Shown: positions 48,944 through 57,775 of the stretch, piece by piece
Layout: the number at the start of each line of letters is the position of its first letter
How positions within the stretch are numbered: position 1 is the first letter of the stretch
NCBI RefSeq assembly: GCF_000368625.1
Contig: NZ_KB849575.1
Span: 1 to 64,000, forward strand
DNA: 64,000 nucleotides
Direction: 5' to 3'
DNA from: Acinetobacter schindleri CIP 107287
GTDB taxonomy: Bacteria; Pseudomonadota; Gammaproteobacteria; Pseudomonadales; Moraxellaceae
Position numbers and translations under genes: made by a program
Notes under the pieces: model-generated
What the model saw: only the letters and a program-made list of their open reading frames with translations
Database searches by the model: none
Told to the model about the DNA's origin: nothing

Positions 48944-49972
48944 TTATTTTAAAAACTGAATCAGGTCAGTTTGCAGCTTTTCCAGTTCTACTAATTTAAA
49001 CGTTCTCAGATGTCCACGCAATGCAGAAATATCCTGGATATTTTGCTTGCGTTCAGGCGCATTAAAAATGTCATGTGGCCCTAAATAGCACAGCACACGT
49101 TGTTGGGGATGAAAAATAAGATCGCCTTCACGGTATTGGAAAAATTGACTTAATCGGAGCACAAAACCCGGGCTGAGCTGTTTGGCCATTTGCATGGGAT
49201 CTGTGCCATAAAATTTTAAACGCTGATTGGTGCGTATATCACTGCTGTGCCAAGGATGGCGATAAGGTGAGGGGAATGGACGTCTTGATGTGCTAATGGC
49301 AAGCCCCTGCACAGAGACATCAAAGACAAATGCACCCCACAAATTTTTATGTTGTTCAATGAGTTTGACGGTATTGCCATTTTTATCGATGGTTTTAATT
49401 TCATCTACATAGTGGTATTCAAACAGCAAGACTTGGTGTTCTTGTTCATTTTCATCTAACCATGTGGTGCTGGCATAACGTGAGATGTCATTGTGTAATG
49501 AGCCACGTTCAAACACAGGAAAAAGGCGTTTTAAATTGCCAATAAATTGCCGAGGATTAAGTGGCATTGAAATATGCTGTGGCTGTTGTTGAAAGTGGAG
49601 ATGATATTTATGCGTCAGCACACGTTCTTCTAAATATTCAATCACATCATTGATGGAGCGCTCTTGCTCATAAATCAGATAGGCCCAAAATAACATGCCA
49701 AAACCCAAGGCAAAATTGCATTGCAGCCAGAAATTGTGCGGTGCAATGATAAGGCTGAATACTTGCATCAAGCCAAAGAGTGCCAAGAACCACGGCAGGG
49801 TGTTTTCAAATTTTAGAGAAATTGAACCTTGCCATGGATGCAAGCCATTAAGAATGTCCTGATGGCTTTTGGCATCACTCGATAAGTGCCACAGCCGATC
49901 GATATTTTTAAACACCACTTCATTTTTCTTACGACGAATATGAATGGAGCGTTGCACTGCATCGATCGGCAT
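48944..49972 (-). CDS. Hypothetical membrane protein next to LemA (DUF3137-like)
   Basis: A 342-residue protein with two membrane helices (LPWFLALFGLMQVFSLIIA and FWLQCNFALGFGMLFWAYLIY, about 58-110) and a large soluble C-terminal domain. That arrangement with the linked lemA gene recalls DUF3137 proteins that are often paired with LemA, but the match is by eye. 15 bases after queA. Confidence 0.6.
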   Translation of the reverse strand: MPIDAVQRSIHIRRKKNEVVFKNIDRLWHLSSDAKSHQDILNGLHPWQGSISLKFENTLPWFLALFGLMQVFSLIIAPHNFWLQCNFALGFGMLFWAYLIYEQERSINDVIEYLEERVLTHKYHLHFQQQPQHISMPLNPRQFIGNLKRLFPVFERGSLHNDISRYASTTWLDENEQEHQVLLFEYHYVDEIKTIDKNGNTVKLIEQHKNLWGAFVFDVSVQGLAISTSRRPFPSPYRHPWHSSDIRTNQRLKFYGTDPMQMAKQLSPGFVLRLSQFFQYREGDLIFHPQQRVLCYLGPHDIFNAPERKQNIQDISALRGHLRTFKLVELEKLQTDLIQFLK

Positions 49973-49987
49973 AGATGGGTCCTGTAA

Positions 49988-51022
49988 TTATTTAGCCTGA
50001 TCAATCAGCATGGCATCACCATAGCTGAAGAAGCGGTATCTGCTTTCTACGGCATGTTTGTAGGCATTCAGGATATTGTCACGATTTGACAACGCTGAGA
50101 CCAGCATCAGTAGGGTAGATTCAGGCAAATGGAAGTTGGTAATCAAACGATCTACCACTTTAAACTCATAACCTGGATAGATGAAGATTTGGGTGTCACC
50201 AGTCCAGCCTTTCAGCTCACCACCATTGGCCTGTGCCGCACTTTCAGTCGCGCGAGTCGCTGTTGTACCGACAGCAATGACTTTATTGCCACGTTCTTTG
50301 GTGGCTTTAATCAGCGCCATAGATGCATCAGACACTTGGCACCATTCGCTGTGCATGATGTGATTTTCAATATCGCTGGTGCGCACGGGTAAAAATGTAC
50401 CTGCGCCAACATGCAAGGTTACGAAAGTTTTTTGAATGCCTTTTTCTTCCAGCTTTTTCAATAAATCTTCGTCAAAGTGCAATGATGCGGTCGGGGCGGC
50501 AACGCTGGCAATTTTAGTCGGATCGTTAAAGACCGTCTGATAGCGTAAAGTATCAATCTCTTCCGCTTCACGGTTGAAATAAGGTGGAATAGGCAGGGCG
50601 CCGTATTGATCCAGGACATCTAAAATCGGCTGGGAGAATTCCACAACAAACAGATTCTCATGACGGCCTTGAACAGTCACTTTAACGGCATTTGGGCCAA
50701 TAAACAGTTCAGCACCGGCTTTCGGTGTATTGCTGGCTTTAATGTGACAGTGCGCGATGAACTGATCCATCACGCGTTCAACCAGAACTTCAACTGCACC
50801 ACCTGAAGCACGTTTACCTTTCAGGCGGGCTTTCATCACCTTGGTATCGTTCAGAACCAGCAAATCACCTTCATTCAATAAATCCAGAATGTCGGTAAAT
50901 TGGTGGTCATGATATTGACCTTCAGCATCGAGGTGTAAAAGGCGGGAAGCACTACGTTGTTCAAGCGGATAGCGAGCAATCAGCTCATCGGGGAGATCAA
51001 AGCTAAAATCAGAAAGTTGCAT
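49988..51022 (-). CDS. queA: SAM:tRNA ribosyltransferase-isomerase QueA
   Basis: A 344-residue queuosine enzyme that adds the cyclopentene epoxide from SAM to preQ1 in tRNA. The start [21 protein letters not shown] is typical, as are [27 protein letters not shown] and [16 protein letters not shown]. It is the first gene of the queA ... tgt, yajC, secDF series. Confidence 0.96.
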   Translation of the reverse strand: MQLSDFSFDLPDELIARYPLEQRSASRLLHLDAEGQYHDHQFTDILDLLNEGDLLVLNDTKVMKARLKGKRASGGAVEVLVERVMDQFIAHCHIKASNTPKAGAELFIGPNAVKVTVQGRHENLFVVEFSQPILDVLDQYGALPIPPYFNREAEEIDTLRYQTVFNDPTKIASVAAPTASLHFDEDLLKKLEEKGIQKTFVTLHVGAGTFLPVRTSDIENHIMHSEWCQVSDASMALIKATKERGNKVIAVGTTATRATESAAQANGGELKGWTGDTQIFIYPGYEFKVVDRLITNFHLPESTLLMLVSALSNRDNILNAYKHAVESRYRFFSYGDAMLIDQAK

Positions 51023-51148
51023 GACAAGTTACGGTAATAAAAACTGGGCTTAGTATAAACTTTTTTCCTTTTTAAGGAGGAAATTGCAGCTTTATAGATC
51101 AAAAAAATGAGTTTTGTTTTAAAATTAAACAAATGCAGAGAATCTGCG

Positions 51149-51176
51149 TTGACATCTGTTCGAAACCGGGTAATAT
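51149..51176 (+). promoter_or_regulatory. Promoter of tRNA-Leu
   Basis: A perfect -35 ttgaca (51149-51154), 16 bases, then -10 taatat (51171-51176), fourteen bases before the mature tRNA. Confidence 0.72.
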
Positions 51177-51190
51177 ACCTTTCATCCACT

Positions 51191-51277
51191 CCCGAGGTGG
51201 TGAAATTGGTAGACGCGGTGGACTCAAAATCCACTGTCAGCGATGACGTGTCGGTTCGAGTCCGACCCTCGGGACCA
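51191..51277 (+). tRNA. tRNA-Leu (anticodon CAA)
   Basis: An 87-base gene with encoded CCA. Acceptor stem CCCGAGG/CCTCGGG, anticodon stem GTGGA/TCCAC around loop CTCAAAA (anticodon CAA, reads UUG), a long variable arm (class II), and T-loop GGTTCGAGTCC. The 3' end (51262-51277) is the attachment site of the following island. Confidence 0.96.
51262..51277 (+). other. attL: tRNA 3' end
   Basis: ccgaccctcgggacca at the tRNA 3' end is repeated imperfectly at the far side of the island as ccgaccctcggacca (one G fewer). This is the usual geometry for integration into a tRNA gene that stays intact. Confidence 0.75.
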
Positions 51278-51387
51278 TATCTTTTAAGATATATGGATTA
51301 ATATAATAAAATATCTTTGTAAATCCTGCATTTATCTAAATTATCAATCGTTATATCACGTTATATTCCTTGATACACCTATGCCAA

Positions 51388-51409
51388 ATGAGTACCTTAA
51401 TGAGTACCT
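51388..51409 (+). repeat. Tandem repeat pair near attL (probable integrase arm sites)
   Basis: atgagtacct-ta-atgagtacct: two copies of a 10-base unit 12 bases apart, ~110 bases inside attL and 26 bases before the integrase gene. An almost identical pair (one base different) lies near attR at 62478-62499. Position fits arm-type sites of a P4-like integrase. Confidence 0.6.
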
Positions 51410-51434
51410 CATATGCTCAAGGTATTGATTTGGA

Positions 51435-52763
51435 ATGGCAATAAAAGTTATACCTCTAACTGATACTAAATGTGCTTCTGCCAAACCTAAAGATACAGAA
51501 TATCCATTGCATGATGGTGATGGTCTAATTTTACTTGTTAGACCCTCTGGTACGAAAAGTTGGCAATTCAAATATAAAAATAAAATAGCTGATAAAGTGT
51601 CTAAAATGACGTTAGGAACCTATCCTGAACTAAGTTTAGCTAAAGCTAGAGAATATCGTTCAGCTTACAGAACAATGCTTGCAGAAGGTTTAGATCCAAA
51701 AGAACAAAAGCATTTACAAAATCAGAAAAAAGATAATCAGCACACATTTAAGAAAATCACACTTGCTTGGTTAGAAGTTTATGCAAAAAAAGCTGAATTA
51801 GATGAAGAAACTAAGCATAAAAGACTAAGAAAATTTGAGAATCATGTTTTTCCAATCCTTCAAGATAAACTGATTGAAAAAATTACATTAAAAGAATTGA
51901 TGAATCTTTTAAATAGAATCTATGAAAAGTCAGCAGATCATGCACAGAGAATCAGAGCAGACTTGATATTAATCTATGCATATGCACTACAGCATGGTTT
52001 TATCGAAACAAATATAGCTAGAGATTTGAAAGATACTTTAGATTTATCTGCTCCCAAAAAACATAGAGCTACTTTTAAATCACTAGATGAAATCCCAAAC
52101 CTTATAAAAGGGATTAAGAAAGATACTGGACATTTTCTAACTAAGAGTTGTTTAAAACTAGTATTACATACATTCCTTCGTTCTTCTGAAGTTAGATACG
52201 CACGTTGGACTGAGATTGATTTTAAAAAGAAACAGTGGCGTGTACCTGCTAGAAGAGAATTAATTGAAGGGATTAAGTATTCGAATCGAGGGGCAAAATC
52301 AAGAAGAGAACATCTTGTGCCATTATCTCCACAGGTGATAGAAATCTTAAAAGAAATTTATACTTATAGTGGTAACTGTAATCACGTTTTTCCAAGTGTG
52401 AAAGACAAAAATAAATTCTTGAGTGGGGAAGCACCTAATAATGCTTTAAAGCGTATGGGATATGACAAAGAAGAGATTTGTTTACATGGTTTTAGGGCTT
52501 TAGCAAGATCTTCTTTAGCTGAAATGGGTTTGTTCCAAAGAGATGCTTTAGAAAAGCAAATGAGTCATATAGAAAAGAATGATACCGTTGGAGCGTATAC
52601 TCATATTGCAGAATACTTAGAAGAACGTAGAAAAATTATGAATATATGGAGTAACTGGCTAACCTATATTGAAAATAATCCGTATATAACTCCTCATGAA
52701 TATGGAGACTTACTGAATTTAAAATCAAAAGAGAAAATGAATGAAGCTCTTCTTAGCGAATAG
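51435..52763 (+). CDS. P4-type tyrosine integrase
   Basis: A 442-residue site-specific recombinase. N-terminal DUF4102 arm-binding domain (KDTEYPLHDGDGLILLVRPSGTK begins it; SWQFKYK and LGTYPELSLAKAR follow), a core-binding domain (about 105-200), and the catalytic domain with Arg in HTFLRSSEVRYARW, HGFRALARSS (His and Arg), MSHIEKN, and the Tyr nucleophile in AYTHIAEYLEERR. It would cut the tRNA-Leu 3' end and a circular attP. It lies 157 bases after the tRNA, in the same direction as is usual for such islands. Confidence 0.93.
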   Translation: MAIKVIPLTDTKCASAKPKDTEYPLHDGDGLILLVRPSGTKSWQFKYKNKIADKVSKMTLGTYPELSLAKAREYRSAYRTMLAEGLDPKEQKHLQNQKKDNQHTFKKITLAWLEVYAKKAELDEETKHKRLRKFENHVFPILQDKLIEKITLKELMNLLNRIYEKSADHAQRIRADLILIYAYALQHGFIETNIARDLKDTLDLSAPKKHRATFKSLDEIPNLIKGIKKDTGHFLTKSCLKLVLHTFLRSSEVRYARWTEIDFKKKQWRVPARRELIEGIKYSNRGAKSRREHLVPLSPQVIEILKEIYTYSGNCNHVFPSVKDKNKFLSGEAPNNALKRMGYDKEEICLHGFRALARSSLAEMGLFQRDALEKQMSHIEKNDTVGAYTHIAEYLEERRKIMNIWSNWLTYIENNPYITPHEYGDLLNLKSKEKMNEALLSE

Positions 52764-53073
52764 TAGGGTTGTTAAATGTTCAGTCAAAGATTTAATGAAA
52801 TACCAAAATGTTGAATCAATTTTGGCTGAAGATATAAGTGAAAATAATGATGTTTTATCTTATGCGATTGAGTGCTGGATAGGATATGGTTTAATTTATC
52901 CAAAAATTGAAAATATAAAATTAGATGATCTAAGTAAAATAATTCCAAAAGTATTTTTGTTAAGAAATGATGATAATAATATAAAATTTTTTAAAAATTT
53001 TGGTCATATTGTGTTTAATTTAAATGAGTATGAGAAAGAAGTTAGTCATCTAATTTATTATGGTAGTTTTTAG
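52741..53073 (+). CDS. Hypothetical protein downstream of integrase
   Basis: A 110-residue protein, AT-rich, with no family I recognise. It overlaps the 3' end of the integrase gene by 23 bases and may be translationally coupled. It contains a Leu/Ile-rich middle (SYAIECWIGYGLIYPKIENI) and no signal peptide. An in-frame ATG near 52794 is a possible later start. Confidence 0.5.
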   Translation: MKLFLANSRVVKCSVKDLMKYQNVESILAEDISENNDVLSYAIECWIGYGLIYPKIENIKLDDLSKIIPKVFLLRNDDNNIKFFKNFGHIVFNLNEYEKEVSHLIYYGSF

Positions 53074-53282
53074 TTGAAATTTGACTTTTATAATATAAAG
53101 CAGTATAATAACAAGTATAAAATATATATTTAAAAATAATAAAAGTTCATATTATATATATTAAGGCGACAATTGTTTAATTTTTTAAAATACTATTTTA
53201 ATTTTGAATCCATAATTTTTTTATTGGGTTCTATTTTTTGTTCCTAATTTGGAAAAATTATAAAAAAAAAGGAGATTTTGAT

Positions 53283-54248
53283 ATGAAGAAAAATAATAAT
53301 TATGAAATAGATTGGATTGATTTTGATTTATTTGTTGATGGGAATGCAGAGAAAATTACAGAGGGTTCAATCTTGTATACAACTTTGCATTTAGATACAG
53401 TCGATGACGTTTATAAATTGTCTGATCAAAATTGTCAGATAAAATTTAAGCCTAAAATTATATCATCTGATAAAGGTAAAACTGTTACTTTGACATACAA
53501 AAAAGATTATATTCATGTTTCAGGAAATATTTATAAGTGGTTGAAATCACAAAATGTTACTGGTGAAAAAAATTTAGTTAATTTGATTGTGGAATTTGTT
53601 AATGTTTTAAAGTCTAAAGATTTGATTTCTTTTTCAGAAGAACAGTTTAAGAATATCAAGAATGGGAATTTCAGAGTATATCGAGTTGATGTGAAACTTG
53701 ATTATATTTTTGCATCTAAGCAAGATGCTTTAAGATATTTAAATAATGTACAAATGCTTGGTTATTTTCCTTATAAGGCTAAACAACTATATAAAAATGG
53801 CTGTTATTTCGGTATGAGTAGTAAAACTAGATGGAGTTTAAAGTATTATCACAAAGGAAATGAGTTGAGAGAAAAAAATCAAAGATTTTCTATAGAGCCA
53901 AAAATTTATGAAATTGCTGAAAGAATGGTTAGAGCAGAGTGTAAAATTCTAAATGCTCAACTTAAAGACTGGAATTTGATGTATGCAAGCCAATGGAATG
54001 ATTTAGAAAAAATAAGAAGAATGTTCGATGATGTATTTTCTAAATTAAAGCTTCCCAATGTTGATAAGAGAAATAATATTCTAGATATAGAAAATAAATC
54101 TGATAGAAAATTTATAACACTTTATGAAGAAGGCTGTATTTCAGATTATTATTCTAGGACAATGATTCATTTAAAGAAGAAAAAAATTTTAAATGAGTAT
54201 GGTATAGACTTAAATATAAAAAATGAACAAAGAAAGCTACTAAAATGA
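53283..54248 (+). CDS. Filamentous-phage gene II/X-type replication initiation protein
   Basis: A 321-residue protein resembling phage/plasmid replication proteins of the II/X family, which nick DNA to start rolling-circle replication of filamentous phages and satellites. Visible signatures: YIHVSGNIYKWL (compare the ISGNxxKFLQGHN region), RVYRVDVKLDYIF, DALRYLNN and GMSSKTRWSLKYYHKGNELRE. The start is ATG 53283 after aaaggag; an upstream in-frame start at 53238 lacks this. The ATG of a small frame overlaps the stop. Confidence 0.72.
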   Translation: MKKNNNYEIDWIDFDLFVDGNAEKITEGSILYTTLHLDTVDDVYKLSDQNCQIKFKPKIISSDKGKTVTLTYKKDYIHVSGNIYKWLKSQNVTGEKNLVNLIVEFVNVLKSKDLISFSEEQFKNIKNGNFRVYRVDVKLDYIFASKQDALRYLNNVQMLGYFPYKAKQLYKNGCYFGMSSKTRWSLKYYHKGNELREKNQRFSIEPKIYEIAERMVRAECKILNAQLKDWNLMYASQWNDLEKIRRMFDDVFSKLKLPNVDKRNNILDIENKSDRKFITLYEEGCISDYYSRTMIHLKKKKILNEYGIDLNIKNEQRKLLK

Positions 54249-54412
54249 AAATAATCATAAGTGATAGAAATATTGATAAATCTAAAGCAAATCTAGAATT
54301 AAGAATAATAAGAAATATAAAAGAAAAAAAGGGGGAAGAAAATGATAGAAATGAAGAAATTAAGACTAACAAAAAAAGAAGTGTGTTACATGTTGTCTAT
54401 AAAACAAGATAA
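54245..54412 (+). CDS. Possible 55-residue basic protein (overlapping)
   Basis: A 55-residue frame whose ATG overlaps the stop of the replication gene (ATGA), giving coupled translation. It is Lys/Arg/Asn-rich (KIIISDRNIDKSKANLELRI...). It overlaps the AlpA-like gene by 71 bases in another frame, so one of the two is perhaps not translated. Phage gene II/X regions often hold such compressed frames, but support is weak. Confidence 0.3.
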   Translation: MKIIISDRNIDKSKANLELRIIRNIKEKKGEENDRNEEIKTNKKRSVLHVVYKTR

Positions 54413-54554
54413 ATTGATTAAATTAATTAATAATGATGAAAAATTTCCTCGTCCAATTAAGGATGGAACTAATAGACAATCCGCCGTATATTTTGATGCT
54501 AAGGCAGTAGAACTTTGGTGGTATAATAAAACCAATCAATCAATAACACAATGA
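54342..54554 (+). CDS. AlpA-like helix-turn-helix regulator
   Basis: A 70-residue small DNA-binding protein of the AlpA/excisionase-like kind. LTKKEVCYMLSIKQDKLIKLI is a helix-turn-helix, followed by DEKFPRPIKDGTNRQSAVYFDAKAVELW, the AlpA wing pattern (FPxPIK...W). In P4-like elements AlpA activates integrase or excision; here it may do the same. A strong gggggaag site lies six bases before the ATG. Confidence 0.72.
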   Translation: MIEMKKLRLTKKEVCYMLSIKQDKLIKLINNDEKFPRPIKDGTNRQSAVYFDAKAVELWWYNKTNQSITQ

Positions 54555-54558
54555 TTTT

Positions 54559-54589
54559 AAAGGCGATACTTTTGTATCGCTTTTTTTTT
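54559..54589. terminator. Convergent terminator
   Basis: gcgatac-ttt-tgtatcgc stem with a long T run, between the AlpA-like gene (+) and the recombinase gene (-). Confidence 0.82.
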
Positions 54590-54590
54590 A

Positions 54591-55187
54591 CTAATTTTTT
54601 AGAACTCTATACACAGTTGCTATTGCACACTCGACGGCTTTTGCAATTTCTTCTTTTGTTAGCCCTTTAATATTTAGCTCTTTAATTCTTCGATGCTTTT
54701 CTAAGTTCGCCTTTTTTCCAGTTGGAATGTAGCCACTTCTCATTAAACCTTGCTTAATGCGTTCTCTGCGTTTGTCATTATCTAATCTAGCCATAGTGGC
54801 TAGGAGATCAATCAGCATATTATTAATAAGAGTTAGAATTGAGCTAGTGATACTTTCATCTTGTGCAACTAGCATATGTGTAGTGGGTAAATCAGCAACT
54901 ATTAATCTTAATCCCTTTTCTTTGATACGATTCTTCAGTATTTCAAAATCATTTTGAGAAAGCCGTGATAAGCGGTCTACACTTTCGATTAATAAAATAT
55001 CTCCATTGGATGATTCTTCAAGTAATTTGTTTAGAATTGGGCGTTCCAACTTAGTACCTGACTCATTCTCAATATATTGTATTAGGTCACTTTCAATATG
55101 ATTTTTTGCAAATTTTTTCAAGTCATCTAATACACGTTCTGCATCTTGTTCTTTCGTACTTGCTCTTACATAAATTCTAACAGTCAT
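54591..55187 (-). CDS. Serine recombinase (resolvase/invertase family)
   Basis: A 198-residue protein. The catalytic domain starts RIYVRASTKEQDAERV with nucleophile Ser10; the family more often has RVST. ESVDRLSRLSQNDFEIL is the second conserved block. A C-terminal Hin-type helix-turn-helix (about residues 165-196, LNIKGLTKEEIAKAVECAIATVYRVL) binds DNA. It may resolve dimers or invert a segment of the element. A 13-base palindrome lies upstream (55237-55249). Confidence 0.85.
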   Translation of the reverse strand: MTVRIYVRASTKEQDAERVLDDLKKFAKNHIESDLIQYIENESGTKLERPILNKLLEESSNGDILLIESVDRLSRLSQNDFEILKNRIKEKGLRLIVADLPTTHMLVAQDESITSSILTLINNMLIDLLATMARLDNDKRRERIKQGLMRSGYIPTGKKANLEKHRRIKELNIKGLTKEEIAKAVECAIATVYRVLKN

Positions 55188-55236
55188 TATTATTTACCTA
55201 TTAACTTGCAACGAAAATGATAAATTAATAATTTAA

Positions 55237-55249
55237 TTCCTGCCAGGAA
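55237..55249. promoter_or_regulatory. Palindrome upstream of the serine recombinase
   Basis: ttcctg-c-caggaa, a perfect 6-base inverted repeat 50 bases before the recombinase ATG. It may be a crossover site or operator; no second copy was noticed close by. Confidence 0.35.
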
Positions 55250-55395
55250 CTCTTTTGATAAAAAAATAAGGCTTTTAAGAAATTATTTTAAAGGTATAGT
55301 CAAATAATAAAGAACTAGTATGTTTGCTAGAATGTGGAGTTGTTATTTTAAAAGTACAAATGGCTCTAGAGGTTTAGAACCATTTGTTAATTTTA

Positions 55396-56562
55396 TCAAA
55401 GAAGTACTTTAATAATTTCAATGGTTGTTTTTGCAGATACTAGACACGCTATTCTATGGAAGTCATCATTTTTTCCTGGTGTCCCATTATCAACAACTGC
55501 TTTGGCACTAAAAAACATTGGTTTAAAATCTGTTAATCTTGCCGCTTCATAAAGAGCATATGATTCCATTTCAAATGCTGCAATTTTTCTATGTTGCATA
55601 TTTATAATCTTATTAAAATTTTCATCTGCAACTACTGCACTACCACTAGATAAAATACCTAATTTAATGGAAGTGCTAATTTTTTCAAGATGTTGAGGTA
55701 TTTCAGATCTATTAGGGGAAATATCACTAAGGATATGATTAACAAATCCCTCTCTAGAAATTAATTCTTTGATCTTTAATTTCACTGTATGATCAAGCTG
55801 AATTGAGTAGGGTTCAGGTGTAAATCCATCTGCAGTCCATTTACCAGAATCATGTTGGTAACATAGTTCGGGAATAGTAATATCATAAATTTCTGCTTCC
55901 CCCTCTATTCCTGCACAAATTCCACTCATTGCAATCAGCTTAGGTTTGAATATCTGTAATGCCATAGTTGAAGTAATAGCTGCATCAACTAATCCCATCC
56001 TTGGGCAAGTAATTACTAATCCTTTGTGGCTGTCTAGTTTAATATCTAAACAGTCTAGACCTTGAATTGATTTAGATTCAGAAATGTCTAGACCTATACT
56101 TCTATATGCATTGGTTTCTTTTGGTAAAGCACATACAATAACAAAATCATATTTGGGTGGGGGGAGATTATCTATTAAGCGCTGTAGAAGTGGTTTTCTC
56201 CAAGCTTCTTTTTCACAAGAAAAAGTTATTACATTGATATTATGACTATTTAATTCTTCAAAATTATCAATAGCAACGGCATCAAACTGTGTTAGAGCAA
56301 GTACAGGAGTCCTAATATTTGGACAATCTTCATCTCTTAAGTCATATATAATCGATCCACTTAAATCGATTGGGTCACTTTGAGGATGTGTAGGTACAAT
56401 TAAATCAATAATAATTAGATCATAAATTTCACGCTCTAACTTTTTGATAAAATTAGTACGATCTTCAGAACGATCAATTTTTATGTCAGGGTTAAAATTT
56501 AAAATTTCTTCTGAAATTAAATTAAATTTATGGGTTTCATCTTCAAGAATTAAAATTTTCAT
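55396..56562 (-). CDS. dtcC: Detocs-type effector: receiver plus nucleoside phosphorylase (DtcC-like)
   Basis: A 388-residue fusion. Residues 1-125 are a response-regulator receiver: acidic pair E7/D8, phospho-acceptor Asp53 in DLIIIDLIVPTHP, and conserved Thr in LALTQFD. Residues ~135-388 are a purine nucleoside phosphorylase/MTA-SAH nucleosidase domain: SGICAG (213-218), AFEMES with Glu331/Glu333 for ribose binding, and Asp358 in AVVDNG for the base. In Detocs, DtcC is activated by phosphotransfer and cleaves adenine from ATP, starving phage and cell. Its start overlaps the dtcB end by 20 bases. The frame is intact and all named residues are present; the ATP-cleaving role is by family. Confidence 0.82.
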   Translation of the reverse strand: MKILILEDETHKFNLISEEILNFNPDIKIDRSEDRTNFIKKLEREIYDLIIIDLIVPTHPQSDPIDLSGSIIYDLRDEDCPNIRTPVLALTQFDAVAIDNFEELNSHNINVITFSCEKEAWRKPLLQRLIDNLPPPKYDFVIVCALPKETNAYRSIGLDISESKSIQGLDCLDIKLDSHKGLVITCPRMGLVDAAITSTMALQIFKPKLIAMSGICAGIEGEAEIYDITIPELCYQHDSGKWTADGFTPEPYSIQLDHTVKLKIKELISREGFVNHILSDISPNRSEIPQHLEKISTSIKLGILSSGSAVVADENFNKIINMQHRKIAAFEMESYALYEAARLTDFKPMFFSAKAVVDNGTPGKNDDFHRIACLVSAKTTIEIIKVLL

Positions 56563-57007
56563 ACGATTGTAAAAGCTCTTTGAGGTCTTCTTTCCATGTT
56601 GTTGTATCTTCTGAATATTGTATACATCCTAACACGGTACAATCTAGCAAATCTTTAATATTGGAAGAGGCAAGATCAATAGGAAAATATTCACCACATA
56701 TTTCAACATCAGGATATTGAGTCAGAACGATACAATCATCTTTACGATCTAAATATTGAATTTCAAGAATTACTTGTAAGCCTCCATTCAGCAAGCTTAT
56801 TGGAGAACCTGTTCCTGATTCTATAGGATGGCTTGGTATTGCCATATCAACTAATATTAAGTGAAAAATAGATTCATTGATTAGGGTTATAGCATTTTGA
56901 AGGTTTGTAGCTACTACAATATTAATATTTACCATATTAGCATAGAGAAAATCCTTTAAACTTTTTAATTTAAAACTATCATCCTCTACAATTAAAATAT
57001 CAAACAT
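56543..57007 (-). CDS. dtcB: Stand-alone receiver protein (DtcB-like)
   Basis: A 154-residue single receiver domain: acidic triad E8/D9/D10, phospho-acceptor Asp54 in LILVDMAIPSHP, Thr in IVLTQYPD. The sequence after Asp54 carries an insertion rich in Gly/Ser, like that in DtcC, showing the two receivers are paralogous. In Detocs, DtcB takes phosphate from the kinase and damps accidental activation of DtcC. The ATG overlaps the kinase stop by eight bases and its end overlaps dtcC, so all three are one translation-coupled operon. Confidence 0.78.
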   Translation of the reverse strand: MFDILIVEDDSFKLKSLKDFLYANMVNINIVVATNLQNAITLINESIFHLILVDMAIPSHPIESGTGSPISLLNGGLQVILEIQYLDRKDDCIVLTQYPDVEICGEYFPIDLASSNIKDLLDCTVLGCIQYSEDTTTWKEDLKELLQSYENFNS

Positions 57008-57775
57008 TATGTAATACCTTATATGAGAATATTATATTTACTTTGCGGTTTGAACATTCAATTTTTTCAATTACGAAATTATTGTCATATTTCATAAGAT
57101 GGTATAGTTTTTTTATTCCGCTTCGATCTTCAGATAATTGTGCATTATCAATGTCCATTTCTTGATCGACTTGGAGTCTGCTATTGATATAATCTTCGTT
57201 GTCGCTATCTTTTATATCAGAGCTAACAGAAACTATAATTTTATAATTTGATGGATCAATTGTATAGAATTTTTCTAAATGGCTAGTTGGTTTTCCATGT
57301 TTCGCTGCATTATAGATAATCACATATAATGCATCATATATAACATGATACGCTCCACCAAATAACTCGAAATCGAATTGATTATCTCCATCTATATCTT
57401 TGAACAAAGGAAACGTGTCTCTGACTTCTTCAATAACAGCTTTAAAAAGAAGTGATAAACTTGCTTTAGGAGCCACTGAATGAGGTCTTTTGAACCATTC
57501 ATATATAGAAATAAATTTATCATTAATTGTTCTATGTAACTCTAATGTAAAACTAGTTGTTAGTTCTTTAATTCTTTGATTTTGATTGATTTTTAATTGT
57601 TCTATTTTTGTTTTATTTAATATTTCATTTTTTTGATTTTTAAGAAAATCATTAATATTTCTTAAATCAATTACGATTAAGCGCCAGCAATATTCAACAA
57701 TAACGGTACTTAAAGTACTAGTGCCATTTTTTGAAATAAATTCAGAAATTATATTCTTGGCACAAGCGTAAGCAA
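57000..57775 (-). pseudogene. dtcA: dtcA fragment 3: dimerisation and ATPase part of the histidine kinase
   Basis: This is the 3' part of the kinase gene, open from the ISAba125 insertion at 57776 to the stop. From GTG 57476 it could be translated as a 158-residue protein. It contains a candidate phospho-acceptor in LELHRTINDKF (His787 of the rebuilt protein) and an N-box-like YNAAKHGKP (about Asn862), with a degenerate G-box. Just outside the IS, a perfect TATAAT lies within the coding sequence (57740-57745), 16 bases after a weak TTGCTT; this could start a transcript through dtcB and dtcC. Confidence 0.75.

Noticed and set aside
55396..57476. Ordinary two-component regulatory system
   Set aside because: Neither receiver carries a DNA-binding output; one is fused to a nucleoside phosphorylase, which fits a defence effector better.
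57740..57775. Classic ISAba125 hybrid promoter with TTGAAT as -35 box
   Set aside because: The distance from TTGAAT to the TATAAT is about 27 bases, too long; only a weak TTGCTT has proper spacing.
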